NCBI GenBank assembly: GCA_902497065.1
Contig: CABVDH010000016.1
Location: forward strand, 1 to 38,992
Length of the DNA: 38,992 nucleotides
From: an uncultured Collinsella sp.
GTDB taxonomy: Bacteria > Actinomycetota > Coriobacteriia > Coriobacteriales > Coriobacteriaceae
Direction of reading: 5' to 3'
This document shows positions 24,728-32,767 of this stretch, piece by piece. The position numbers and the translations under genes were made by a program. Position 1 is the stretch's first letter. Each line of letters opens with the position of its first letter. The notes under the pieces are model-generated. The model saw only the letters and a list, made by a program, of their open reading frames with translations, searched no databases and was not told the DNA's origin.

Positions 24728-26041
24728 ATGCAGGCACAGAAGGCGGAGGGAACCCGCGACCTTATCGGCGCCGAGATGCGCGCCTGGCAAAAGATGCAGC
24801 AGATTGCGGCCGGCGTGTTCGAGCCGTTTGGTTTTAAACCCATCGAGACGCCCGCGATCGAGCAGGTGGACGTGTTTGTCCACGGTATCGGCCAGTCGAC
24901 CGACGTCGTGCGCAAGGAAATGTTCCGCGTGTTCAGCGGTGCCAATCTGGAGCGCGTCTTTACCGAAGGCACCGACACCAAACTCAAGCCCAAGCAGCGC
25001 CTGGCACTTCGCCCCGAGGGCACGGCCGGCGTGGTGCGCGCCGTCGTCGAGAACAATCTGGTGCCCCAGGGCTCCACGCCGTTTAAGGCGTACTACGCCG
25101 AGGCCATGTTCCGCGGCGAGCGTCCCCAGAAGGGCCGCCTGCGCCAGTTCCACCAGGTGGGCATCGAGTGGCTCGGCGCTCCCGATCCGGCGGCAGACGC
25201 CGAGTGCATCATCATGCTCATGGAGTTCTACAAGCGTCTGGGCTTCGATCTTTCCAAGCTTCGTCTGCTCATCAACTCGATGGGTGACGCCCAGTGCCGT
25301 CCGGCCTATCGCGAGCAGGTTAAGCAGTTCATCCTCGATCACGCAGACGAGATGTGCGACGAGTGCCGCGAGCGCGCCGAGCTTAACCCGCTGCGCGCCT
25401 TCGACTGCAAGAACGACCATTGCCGCGAGATCATGGCCGACGCGCCGCTGATGGGCGACAACCTGTGCGACGAGTGCCGCGAGCACTACGAGCAGGTCAA
25501 GCGCTATCTGGATGCCGCCGGTATCGAGTATGTCGAGGATCCCACCCTGGTGCGTGGGCTGGACTACTACACTCGTACTGTCTTTGAGGTCGAGGCCCCT
25601 GGCGCCGGTGTCGGCTCCATCGGTGGCGGCGGCCGCTATGACGGCCTGGTCGAGCTCGAGGGTGGCAAGCCCACGGCGGGCGTTGGCTTTGCCGTCGGTT
25701 TTGAGCGCGCCCTGCTGGCCCTTCAGGCTTTTGGTAACGACTTGGGTGCCGATGAGGCCCCGTGCGTCTATGTCGCCAACGCCGGCAAGGAGCTGCGCCA
25801 GAACGTCTTTGCCATTACGCAGGAGCTTCGCGCCGCAGGTATCGTGACCGAGGCCGACTATCAGGGCCGTTCGCTCAAGGCCCAGTTTAAGCAGGCCGAT
25901 AAGGTAGGTGCCAAGCTCATCCTAGTCCTGGGCGGCGACGAGCTTGCCGCCGGCAAGGTCAAGGTGCGCGACATGGAGAGCCATGAAGAGGTCCTTGCCG
26001 ATCTGGCCAACGTCGCCGAGGCGGTTCGCGAGCGCCTGTAG
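24728..26041 (+). CDS. hisS: Histidyl-tRNA synthetase
   Basis: Class II synthetase of 437 residues that charges tRNA-His. ATG 24728 is used with AAAGGTG 7 bases upstream; a TTG two codons earlier is less likely. The N-terminus EGTRDL is the class motif entry. Motif 2 is EAMFRGERPQKGRLRQFHQVGIE, shown here as MFRGERPQKGR...FHQVG, and the histidine-specific motifs LVRGLDYYTRTVFE and GGGGRYDGLVE are intact. A cysteine-rich insertion with CDEC and LCDEC pairs (about residues 218-255) is typical of Gram-positive HisRS. The C-terminal anticodon-binding domain spans about 335-437. It stands alone behind a cluster of three hairpins. Confidence 0.97.
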   Translation: MQAQKAEGTRDLIGAEMRAWQKMQQIAAGVFEPFGFKPIETPAIEQVDVFVHGIGQSTDVVRKEMFRVFSGANLERVFTEGTDTKLKPKQRLALRPEGTAGVVRAVVENNLVPQGSTPFKAYYAEAMFRGERPQKGRLRQFHQVGIEWLGAPDPAADAECIIMLMEFYKRLGFDLSKLRLLINSMGDAQCRPAYREQVKQFILDHADEMCDECRERAELNPLRAFDCKNDHCREIMADAPLMGDNLCDECREHYEQVKRYLDAAGIEYVEDPTLVRGLDYYTRTVFEVEAPGAGVGSIGGGGRYDGLVELEGGKPTAGVGFAVGFERALLALQAFGNDLGADEAPCVYVANAGKELRQNVFAITQELRAAGIVTEADYQGRSLKAQFKQADKVGAKLILVLGGDELAAGKVKVRDMESHEEVLADLANVAEAVRERL

Positions 26042-26098
26042 CGCATCTTTTTGAGCTGCGGGTCCGCTGACACGTCCCGCTTGCGGCGAGCGATTGTT

Positions 26099-26137
26099 AC
26101 GGGGGTGTTTCGCTTTTATGCGGAATGCCCCCGTTTA
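26099..26137 (+). terminator. Terminator of hisS
   Basis: ACGGGGGTGTTTCGC pairs along its full length (with wobbles) with GCGGAATGCCCCCGT around a TTTTAT loop, followed by TTTA. It begins 58 bases after the hisS stop. Confidence 0.75.
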
Positions 26138-26194
26138 CGTATGCCGTCCACCGAGAAATACGACCATTTAGGGCAAAAACCCTTGCAATGCAGA

Positions 26195-26254
26195 AAATAC
26201 TTTTGTGTGGTAAAGCGCAATCAGTGTCGAAAGTATTTCTCAAGCGCCTATAAT
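26195..26254 (+). promoter_or_regulatory. ppc promoter with flanking inverted repeat
   Basis: A perfect TATAAT at 26249-26254 gives a start about 35 bases before the coding region; TGTCGA (26225-26230) is the best -35 match. AAATACTTT (26195-26203) and AAAGTATTT (26230-26238) form a perfect 9-base inverted repeat, spaced by 26 bases, whose right half overlaps the promoter. This suits an operator. Confidence 0.5.
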
Positions 26255-26298
26255 GAATACCGCATGTTACGTGCATAGAAGGAGGAATGGGAGGAAAC

Positions 26299-29112
26299 GT
26301 GGCTGAGAACCTAAGCAACCAGTCTGTACCCGAAGCCGCGGCGCGCGTCGCCGCCGTGGTCAACCGCCTCGTTAACCGAATCGGCTCGAATGCCGAGTCC
26401 AGGGAGCGTCTCGCCGAGATCGAGATCCCCGAGGAGCTGCGCGACAATCTGGCGCTGTTCCTGCGCCTGGAGCGTCGTGTGCTTAGCGAGTATGATCCTG
26501 AGATCGCGGACCTGTTCGACAAGATCCTGTCGGCCGAGATTGTGGCCAATGCCGGCAACCCCGGTACCTGCGCTGCCGACGAAGCCGTCGACGAGCAGGG
26601 CGTGCCCACCGCCGACGAGCCCACTGCCGTGGCATTTCGTGAGGTCGTCGATTTGATCGACAGCCTGCCGCTCGATAAGCAGCAGGTCATCGTTCGCGCC
26701 TTTACGAGCTTTTTCCATCTGGCAAACCTGTCGGAGGAGAACTACCGTGTGGCGCAGCTGCGCGAGCGCGAGGCCGGTGCGTCGACCGATACCGAGGTCG
26801 ATCCTGCCAACGAGCTTACCGTTGCCTATCACCAGCTGGTGAATGAGCTGGGTGTCGAGGGTGCCAACGAGCTGCTCGACAAGCTCGAGTTCCACCCTGT
26901 CTTTACCGCACATCCCACCGAGGCCCGTCGTAAGGCCGTCGAGGGCAAGATCCGCCGTATCTCCAACCTGCTGGAGGAGCGTCCGCGTCTGGGCGGCTCC
27001 GACCTGGTGGAGAACGAGCGCCATATGCTGCAGGAGATCGACGCCCTGGTGCGTACGAGTCCCATCGCGCTCAAGAAGCCCACGCCGGTCGAGGAAGCCG
27101 ATACCATCATCGACATCTTCGATAACACGCTGTTCGACGTTATCCCCGTTATCTATCGTCGTTTTGACGATTGGGTGCTGGGCGACAAGGCCGGTACTGT
27201 GCCGCCGCTGTGCCCGGCGTTCTTCCATCCCGGCAGCTGGATCGGTTCCGACCGCGACGGTAACCCCAACGTCACCGCCAAGGTGAGCCGTGAGGTCGCC
27301 GCCAAGTACTTTACGCACATGGTGCTCAAGCTCGAGGACAAGTGCCGCCACATCGGCCGCAACCTCACGCTCGAGGCTACCTACAGCAAGCCGTCGGCCG
27401 AGCTCATTAACCTGTGGAACCATCAGGTCGAGATGAGCCCTCGTTACACGGCCCGCGCCGAGCTGATCTCCGAGCACGAGCCGCATCGCGCCGTCATGCT
27501 CGTCATGGCCGACCGCCTGAACGCCACCGTCCGTCGTATCACCGACACCATGTACCACAGCGCCGACGAGTTCCTGGATGACCTGCGCGTCGTCCAGCGT
27601 TCGCTGGCCGCCTGCGGTGCCGTCCGTGCTGCCTACGGCCCGGTCCAAACCATCATCTGGCAGGTCGAGTCCTTCGGCTTCCATATGGTCGAGATGGAGT
27701 TCCGTCAGCACTCCGTGGTGCATGCCCGCGCCCTTAAGGATATCCACGAGAACGGTATCCATGGCGACCTGCAGCCCATGACGCGCGAGGTCATCGATAC
27801 CTTCCGCGCTATCGGCTCCATCCAAAAGCGCTACGGCAAGAAGATGGCGCACCGCTACATCATCTCGTTTACCAAGAGCGCTCAGCATGTGGCCGACGTC
27901 TTTGAGCTGGCGCACCTGTCCTTTGCACACGAGGAGGATGTCCCCGAGCTCGACGTGATCCCGTTGTTCGAGCAGCTCGAGGACCTCGAGGGCTGCGTCG
28001 ACGTGCTCGATCAGATGCTTACGCTGCCCGTGGTGCAAAAGCGCCTTGCCCAGACCAACCGCCGCATGGAGGTCATGCTGGGCTATTCCGACTCTTCCAA
28101 GGATGCCGGTCCTACCACGGCCATGCTCGCGCTGCACTCCGCGCAGGAGCGCATCGCCAAGTGGGCAGAGAAGAACGATATCGACCTGGTGCTCATGCAC
28201 GGTCGCGGCGGTGCCGTGGGCCGTGGCGGCGGCCCGGCCAACAAGGCCGTGCTGGCGCAGCCCAAGGGCTCGGTCAACTGCTTCTTTAAGCTCACCGAGC
28301 AGGGCGAGGTTATCTTTGCTCGTTACGGCAACCGCACGCTGGCTCAGCGCCATGTTGAGTCCGTTGCCGCCGCAACGCTTTTGCAGTCGGCCCCGAGCGT
28401 CGAGAAGACCAACACCGAGACCACGCAGAAGTTCTGGGATATGGCCGAGAAGCTCAACACTGCAAGCCACGAACGCTATCTGGACCTGCTGAACACCGAG
28501 GACTTTACACCGTGGTTCTCGACCGTGACGCCGCTGACCGAGGTCGGTCTGCTGCCGATCGGCTCGCGTCCCGCCAAGCGCGGTCTGGGCGCCAAGTCGC
28601 TCGATGACCTGCGTACCATCCCGTGGATCTTCAGCTGGAGCCAGGCGCGCATTAACCTGGCCGCTTGGTACGGTCTGGGCACCGCCTGCGAGCAGCTTGG
28701 CGATCTTGACCAGCTCAAGGCTGCCTACCAGGAGTGGCCGTTCTTCCGCACCTTTATCGACAACATCGAGATGTCGATCGCCAAGACCGACCAGCGCATC
28801 GCCAAGATGTATCTGCATCTGGGCGACCGCCAGGATCTGTCCGAGAAGGTCTTCACCGAGATGCAGCTCACGCGTAAGTGGGTCCTTGCCATCGTCGGTG
28901 ATGAGTGGCCGCTGCAGCGTCGTCGCGTGCTCGGCTGCGCCGTTCGCGTGCGTAACCCCTACGTCGACGCTCTGTCCATCGCCCAGGTCCGCGCCCTTCG
29001 CGAGGTGCGCATGAATCAGGACGAGATGGCCGAGGAGAAGAAGGCCGAGTACATGAGCCTGATTCTTTCGACTGTGACCGGCGTCTCGGCAGGTTTGCAG
29101 AACACGGGGTAA
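26299..29112 (+). CDS. ppc: Phosphoenolpyruvate carboxylase
   Basis: Cytosolic enzyme of 937 residues that fixes bicarbonate onto PEP to make oxaloacetate, feeding succinate and aspartate formation in anaerobes. GTG 26299 is preferred, with GGGAGG 4 bases upstream; ATG 26287 has AAGGAGG almost touching it. Catalytic motifs are intact: VFTAHPTEARRK with the catalytic His, GSWIGSDRDGNPNVT, VMLGYSDSSKDAGP and MHGRGGAVGRGGGP. The C-terminus ends GLQNTG, as in nearly all bacterial PEPC. Length is in the family range (about 880-970). It is a single-gene unit with its own promoter. The first of the two long core inverted repeats follows. Confidence 0.97.
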   Translation: MAENLSNQSVPEAAARVAAVVNRLVNRIGSNAESRERLAEIEIPEELRDNLALFLRLERRVLSEYDPEIADLFDKILSAEIVANAGNPGTCAADEAVDEQGVPTADEPTAVAFREVVDLIDSLPLDKQQVIVRAFTSFFHLANLSEENYRVAQLREREAGASTDTEVDPANELTVAYHQLVNELGVEGANELLDKLEFHPVFTAHPTEARRKAVEGKIRRISNLLEERPRLGGSDLVENERHMLQEIDALVRTSPIALKKPTPVEEADTIIDIFDNTLFDVIPVIYRRFDDWVLGDKAGTVPPLCPAFFHPGSWIGSDRDGNPNVTAKVSREVAAKYFTHMVLKLEDKCRHIGRNLTLEATYSKPSAELINLWNHQVEMSPRYTARAELISEHEPHRAVMLVMADRLNATVRRITDTMYHSADEFLDDLRVVQRSLAACGAVRAAYGPVQTIIWQVESFGFHMVEMEFRQHSVVHARALKDIHENGIHGDLQPMTREVIDTFRAIGSIQKRYGKKMAHRYIISFTKSAQHVADVFELAHLSFAHEEDVPELDVIPLFEQLEDLEGCVDVLDQMLTLPVVQKRLAQTNRRMEVMLGYSDSSKDAGPTTAMLALHSAQERIAKWAEKNDIDLVLMHGRGGAVGRGGGPANKAVLAQPKGSVNCFFKLTEQGEVIFARYGNRTLAQRHVESVAAATLLQSAPSVEKTNTETTQKFWDMAEKLNTASHERYLDLLNTEDFTPWFSTVTPLTEVGLLPIGSRPAKRGLGAKSLDDLRTIPWIFSWSQARINLAAWYGLGTACEQLGDLDQLKAAYQEWPFFRTFIDNIEMSIAKTDQRIAKMYLHLGDRQDLSEKVFTEMQLTRKWVLAIVGDEWPLQRRRVLGCAVRVRNPYVDALSIAQVRALREVRMNQDEMAEEKKAEYMSLILSTVTGVSAGLQNTG

Positions 29113-29136
29113 TCGATAGCCCTGTAGTCGTCCGGA

Positions 29137-29257
29137 CCCGCCATCAGTTTACTTTTAGGCACGTCCTCGGACATGCAAGAAGCCCTCGCTGCGCACTTCG
29201 TGCGGCGAGGGCTTCTTGCGTCCTGCGGAGTGTGCCTAAAAGTAAACTGATGGCGGG
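29137..29257. repeat. Long core-bearing inverted repeat, copy A
   Basis: Outer arms of 26 bases (29137-29162 and 29232-29257) pair perfectly. Inside are GTCCTCGGACAT (29163-29174) on the left and GTCCTGCGGAGT (29220-29231) on the right. An inner stem GCAAGAAGCCCTCGC / GCGAGGGCTTCTTGC (29175-29189, 29205-29219) closes on TGCGCACTTCGTGCG. It begins 24 bases after the ppc stop. No T run follows and no coding potential is convincing. A second copy with the same core is at 31945-32069. Confidence 0.9.
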
Positions 29258-29708
29258 CCCTGCGATGTCCGGTCTTCGGCGGATCAGCCGCTGGGTGAGG
29301 GTGGTGCTTGGGGCGACGTGCAAAAAACGGAGTTTTCAGCAGCCAAAGATTGATGCATAAGGCCATAGCCGGCTTTCGCTGCCTTTGTTGATGCTTTTGC
29401 ACGACGATTGGGCTTTGGCGACGATCATATATGGCTGGTTTCTCGCCGCATGCTATCCAGATGGGTCGAGTCATGAGGACTATCTACCTTTTGAAAGATT
29501 TTTGGCACCAAAATCTTATCCCGCGATGCTGAATACTCGCAAAAATGCACGCTCCGGAGGGTACTACCCAGTTATGGCCAGAAATCCATGCGCCATCTTA
29601 TGCAATTAATTAATGAATTTATGCAAAATGGCTTACGTGCGTACGTCTCGGACTAGATGTTTGCCTCGGCGCTGCGTAAATCATCCTGTCTATAGTGTCT
29701 TTGACAGG
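29258..29708. other. Long non-coding stretch upstream of larA
   Basis: About 450 bases, lower in GC than the flanking genes, with no supported gene. It contains two TTATGCAA direct repeats (29598-29605 and 29619-29626), 21 bases apart and separated by the AT-rich TTAATTAATG. A TATAGT -10-like box is at 29691-29696. This is probably the larA control region. Confidence 0.5.
29598..29626. promoter_or_regulatory. Paired TTATGCAA direct repeats
   Basis: TTATGCAA occurs twice with starts 21 bases apart, i.e. two helical turns, which suits a dimeric or cooperative regulator bound on one DNA face. Flanking CCAT and ATGG give the site partial inverted symmetry. It lies about 240 bases upstream of larA. 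Confidence 0.4.
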
Positions 29709-29744
29709 CGGCCGCGGTCCCGTTTGGGGTCGCGGCCGTTTTGT
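29709..29744 (+). terminator. Terminator-like hairpin in the larA leader
   Basis: CGGCCGCG (29709-29716) pairs with CGCGGCCG (29731-29738), with an inner GTCCC/GGGGT extension and a GTTT loop, followed by TTTTGTTG. It ends 121 bases before the larA start, with no gene upstream for 600 bases. It may be an attenuator or the end of a short RNA. Confidence 0.65.
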
Positions 29745-29864
29745 TGTGGGTCAAATATGAACGTTGTGTTAATGAGTCGGTGGACGGTGGTGTTTTTCGG
29801 TGAGCGGCGTATCCTTCCAACGGTTTATCTAGTGTGTCAGTTGAAAGGAAGAGGGCGCTCGTCA

Positions 29865-31142
29865 TTGTTTGAATGTGAACTGCCGTTTGACCACAAGACG
29901 TTGCATCTGGAGCTCGAGGATAAGAACTTCGCGGGTGTGATGGAAGGTCATCAAAACGAGTTTAAGACTACAAAATCACAGGAAGAGCTGGTAGAGGAGT
30001 CGCTTGCCAATCCTTATGGCTCGCCTTCGCTCGAGGAGCTTTGTGCTGGCAAGAAGGATATCGTCATCATTAGCTCCGATCATACGCGTCCCGTTCCCTC
30101 GCGTGTGACGATGCCTATTCTGCTGCATCACATCCATTCTGCTGCGCCCGAGGCTCGCGTGCGTATTCTGGTTGCTACGGGTATGCATCGTCCGTCGACG
30201 CACGAGGAGCTCGTCAACAAGTACGGCGAGGAGATCGTTGCCAACGAGGAAATCGTTATGCACGTCGCGACCGACGACAGCATGATGAAAAAGATCGGCA
30301 CCCTGCCTTCTGGCGGCGAGTGCATCATCAACAAGATTGCTGCCGATTGCGATCTGCTGCTTGCCGAGGGTTTCATTGAGCCGCACTTCTTTGCCGGTTT
30401 CTCCGGCAGCCGCAAGTCCGTCCTGCCCGGCATCGCCAGCTACAAGACCATCATGTACAACCACAACGGTCAGTTTGTGAATGATTCCCACTCGCGTGCC
30501 GGCAACCTGTGCCACAACCACGTGAGCGAGGACATGTTTGCCGCTGCCGAGATGGCTCACCTTGCCTTTGTGCTTAACGTGGTACTTAACGGCAAGCACG
30601 AGGTCATCGGCTCCTTTGCCGGCGACATCCACAAGGCGCACGAAGCTGGCTGCGAGTTCGTGAAGAGCCTTGCCGGCGTTGAGCCCGTCGAGTGCGAGAT
30701 TGCCATCACCACCAACGGCGGCTACCCGCTCGACCAGAACATCTACCAGGCTGTAAAGGGCATGTGCTCTGCCGAGGCCACGCTTCCCGAAGGCGGCGTG
30801 ATTATCGACGTTGCCGGTTGTGCCGACGGCCACGGTGGCGAGGGCTTCTATCACAACATCGCCGACAACGATCCGGCGGAGTTTGAGCGTGCCTGCATCG
30901 ACCGTCCTAAGGACGAGACCCTGCCCGACCAGTGGACGAGCCAGATCTTTGCCCGCATCCTGGCGCATCACCCTGTGATCATGGTTACCGACCTGTGCGA
31001 TCACCAGATGATCAAGGATATGCACATGACGCCGGTTAACACCCTCGATGAGGCGCTCAAGCTCGCCTTTGAGATGAAGGGTGCCGATGCCAAGGTGGCC
31101 GTCATTCCCGATGGCCTGGGCGTTGTCGTCGCACAGCACTAG
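29865..31142 (+). CDS. larA: Lactate racemase LarA
   Basis: Cytosolic nickel-pincer enzyme that interconverts D- and L-lactate. TTG 29865 is chosen: GAAAGGAAGAGGG ends 9 bases upstream, and it gives 425 residues against 424 in Lactobacillus plantarum. With this start the functional residues fall on the exact published positions: His108 (GMHRPS), His174 (EPHFFAG), cofactor-anchoring Lys184 (GSRKSVLPG) and His200 (MYNHNG). Asp72 and Arg75 sit in SSDHTRPVPS. The frame is open back to 29613, but the extra residues are arginine-rich and overlap the leader hairpin. The larD gene follows by 49 bases; larB and larC lie nearby on the other strand. Confidence 0.96.
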   Translation: MFECELPFDHKTLHLELEDKNFAGVMEGHQNEFKTTKSQEELVEESLANPYGSPSLEELCAGKKDIVIISSDHTRPVPSRVTMPILLHHIHSAAPEARVRILVATGMHRPSTHEELVNKYGEEIVANEEIVMHVATDDSMMKKIGTLPSGGECIINKIAADCDLLLAEGFIEPHFFAGFSGSRKSVLPGIASYKTIMYNHNGQFVNDSHSRAGNLCHNHVSEDMFAAAEMAHLAFVLNVVLNGKHEVIGSFAGDIHKAHEAGCEFVKSLAGVEPVECEIAITTNGGYPLDQNIYQAVKGMCSAEATLPEGGVIIDVAGCADGHGGEGFYHNIADNDPAEFERACIDRPKDETLPDQWTSQIFARILAHHPVIMVTDLCDHQMIKDMHMTPVNTLDEALKLAFEMKGADAKVAVIPDGLGVVVAQH

Positions 31143-31191
31143 TACGCGGCCTAAACGAATCGTTTATAACCGACAAGAAAGATAAGGTTTT

Positions 31192-31923
31192 ATGCTTACC
31201 AAACTCCTCTGCGAATTCGGCGCAACGGCCCTCATGATCATCTTTGGCGTGGGCGTGCACTGCGATACCGTGCTTAAGGGCACCAAGTATCAGGGCTCCG
31301 GCCACATGTTTGCCATCACCACCTGGTCTTTTGGCATCTCGGTTTGCCTGTTTGTCTTTGGCGGCGCCGTGTGCATGAACCCCGCCATGGTGCTTGCCCA
31401 GTGCATCGTCGGCCTGGTGCCGTGGGGCAGCTGCATTCCCTTCATGATTGCCGATATGCTCGGCGGCTTTGTGGGCGCCGTAATCGCTTGGCTTATGTAT
31501 GCCGATGAGTTCAAGGCTTCCGAGGGCGTCGTCGACCCCATTGCCCAGCGCAATATCTTCTCGACCAACCCCACCACCGAGGGCACGAACTATGCTCGTA
31601 ACTTCTTCTGCGAGGCTATCTGCACCTTTGTGTTCATCAGCGCCATCCTTGCTGCCGCTAGCCGCGCTGGCGAGAACGTTCTGATGCTCGCCATCTGCGT
31701 CGGCCTGATTGTTTGGGCTGTTGGCATGGGCATGGGCGGTATCACCGGCTTCGCCATGAACCAGGCTCGTGACCTTGGTCCTCGTATGGCCTATCAGGTG
31801 CTGCCGATCAAGAACAAGGCCGACAACAACTGGAAGTACGGCCTGCTCGTTCCTGGCATCGCACCGTTTATCGGTGCCGCTCTGGCCGCACTGTTTGTGC
31901 ACGGTTTCTTGGGCATGTTCTAG
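31192..31923 (+). CDS. larD: Aquaglyceroporin, probable lactic acid channel LarD
   Basis: MIP-family membrane channel of 243 residues with six helices. Placement right behind larA matches LarD, the lactic acid channel of lactobacilli; glycerol transport is the alternative. The first pore motif is normal (MNPAMVLAQ). The second is NQA instead of NPA (AMNQARDLGPRMAYQ), with the selectivity Arg retained just after the conserved Asp. AAGATAAGG provides the ribosome site. Copy B of the core inverted repeat begins 21 bases after the stop. Confidence 0.88.
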   Translation: MLTKLLCEFGATALMIIFGVGVHCDTVLKGTKYQGSGHMFAITTWSFGISVCLFVFGGAVCMNPAMVLAQCIVGLVPWGSCIPFMIADMLGGFVGAVIAWLMYADEFKASEGVVDPIAQRNIFSTNPTTEGTNYARNFFCEAICTFVFISAILAAASRAGENVLMLAICVGLIVWAVGMGMGGITGFAMNQARDLGPRMAYQVLPIKNKADNNWKYGLLVPGIAPFIGAALAALFVHGFLGMF

Positions 31924-31944
31924 TCTGAGGCTACATAGTTGTCC

Positions 31945-32069
31945 GCTGGCCGCATGGGGTAACTTCCCAGCGCGTCCTCGGACATGCAAAAAGGCTCGCT
32001 GCGCACTTCGTGCGGCGAGCCTTTTTGCGTCCTGCGGAATGCGCTGGGAAGTTACCCCATGCGGCCAGC
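31945..32069. repeat. Long core-bearing inverted repeat, copy B
   Basis: Outer arms of 29 bases (31945-31973 and 32041-32069) pair perfectly. The core repeats that of copy A: GTCCTCGGACAT (31974-31985), inner stem GCAAAAAGGCTCGC / GCGAGCCTTTTTGC, apex TGCGCACTTCGTGCG, and right internal segment GTCCTGCGGAAT (32029-32040). The outer arms differ from copy A at about half the positions, yet stay perfectly complementary to each other. Confidence 0.9.
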
Positions 32070-32225
32070 TGCGGGGTCTTTGTTGCGTTCGTACAAGCAA
32101 CCCAACATATATATCTGAATTTGGATGGGAGGGGCTTGTTGCTGGTAGGGGCGTTGAAGTGCGGGTGACACTTTTGGATGCGTGACACCCTGGGTTGGGG
32201 CGATGCTTTGGGATGAGCTTCTTAT
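32070..32225. other. Spacer between larD and the convergent tetR
   Basis: No gene is seen. GTGACAC appears twice (near 32164 and 32182), and an AT-rich ACATATATATC stretch lies near 32105. No clear terminator for the minus-strand tetR was found. Confidence 0.35.
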
Positions 32226-32765
32226 TTAGGTGAAGAGGGGTTTTATGGCTGAGAGGTAGTCTTTGGCTACGTCGGCTTTGTCTGCTTGGAAGTTATGCCA
32301 GGCCCACCATTGGACCATTCCTACGAAGGTTGAGGCTATGTGGTGTAGTAAGAAGCTTCGGTCCATGGTGGCGGCGGGGCCTGTGGGGTCGGCGGGGACG
32401 GTTTCGGCTGCGCGCGACATGATGGTCTTGCGGAGGCTGTCGGCGAAGATGCGTGAGCCGGCGCCGGCTACGAGGGCTCGAACGCCCTGGCGGCGTTCCC
32501 AGAGGTTGTTGAGGATATGCTCGACCTGCACGAGTGGGTCGTCGAGCGGTGTGCCATCGTCGTCGAGGGCGTGGGTGCAGATGTCGCTCACGAGCTCGGA
32601 CAGTAGGTCGTCTTTGCTCTTAAAGAGGCCGTAGAATGTCGCGCGGCCTACGTGAGCGCGCGCGATGATGTCGCCGACGGTGATCTTGCCGTAGTCCTCC
32701 TCGCGAAGGAGCTCGGAAAACGCCGTGACAATAGCGGCGCGGCTTTTGGTTTTGCGGGCATCCAT
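32226..32765 (-). CDS. TetR/AcrR-family transcription regulator
   Basis: DNA-binding regulator of 179 residues. ATG 32765 is chosen as the start, 2 bases after the larC stop; a start at 32795 would overlap larC and add a Cys-rich peptide. The helix-turn-helix covers residues about 8-54 (YGKITVGDIIARAHVGRATF then YGLFKSKDDL). The C-terminal ligand domain has the Trp-rich GMVQWWAWHN stretch. It is last in a larB-larC-tetR order, so it may control the lar genes. The palindrome at 34539-34574 upstream of larB is a candidate target. The ligand is unknown; lactate is a reasonable guess only. Confidence 0.9.
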   Translation of the reverse strand: MDARKTKSRAAIVTAFSELLREEDYGKITVGDIIARAHVGRATFYGLFKSKDDLLSELVSDICTHALDDDGTPLDDPLVQVEHILNNLWERRQGVRALVAGAGSRIFADSLRKTIMSRAAETVPADPTGPAATMDRSFLLHHIASTFVGMVQWWAWHNFQADKADVAKDYLSAIKPLFT

Positions 32766-32767
32766 GG

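Noticed and set aside
26311..28818. Long open frame (835 codons) on the minus strand inside ppc
   Set aside because: It is the mirror of a gene with every PEPC catalytic motif. High-GC genes commonly leave the opposite strand open, and the translation is low-complexity with no recognisable domain.
29016..29474. 152-codon open frame on the minus strand across copy A of the inverted repeat
   Set aside because: It starts in unexplained non-coding DNA, runs through a perfect hairpin and into the end of ppc. The arginine/proline-rich product has no family features, so it is probably chance.
29137..32069. larA-larD region as a composite transposon bounded by the two similar inverted repeats
   Set aside because: The repeats flank larA-larD, but there is no transposase and no matching target duplications. 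The outer arms differ between copies, unlike transposon ends. Kept instead as a structural element pair.
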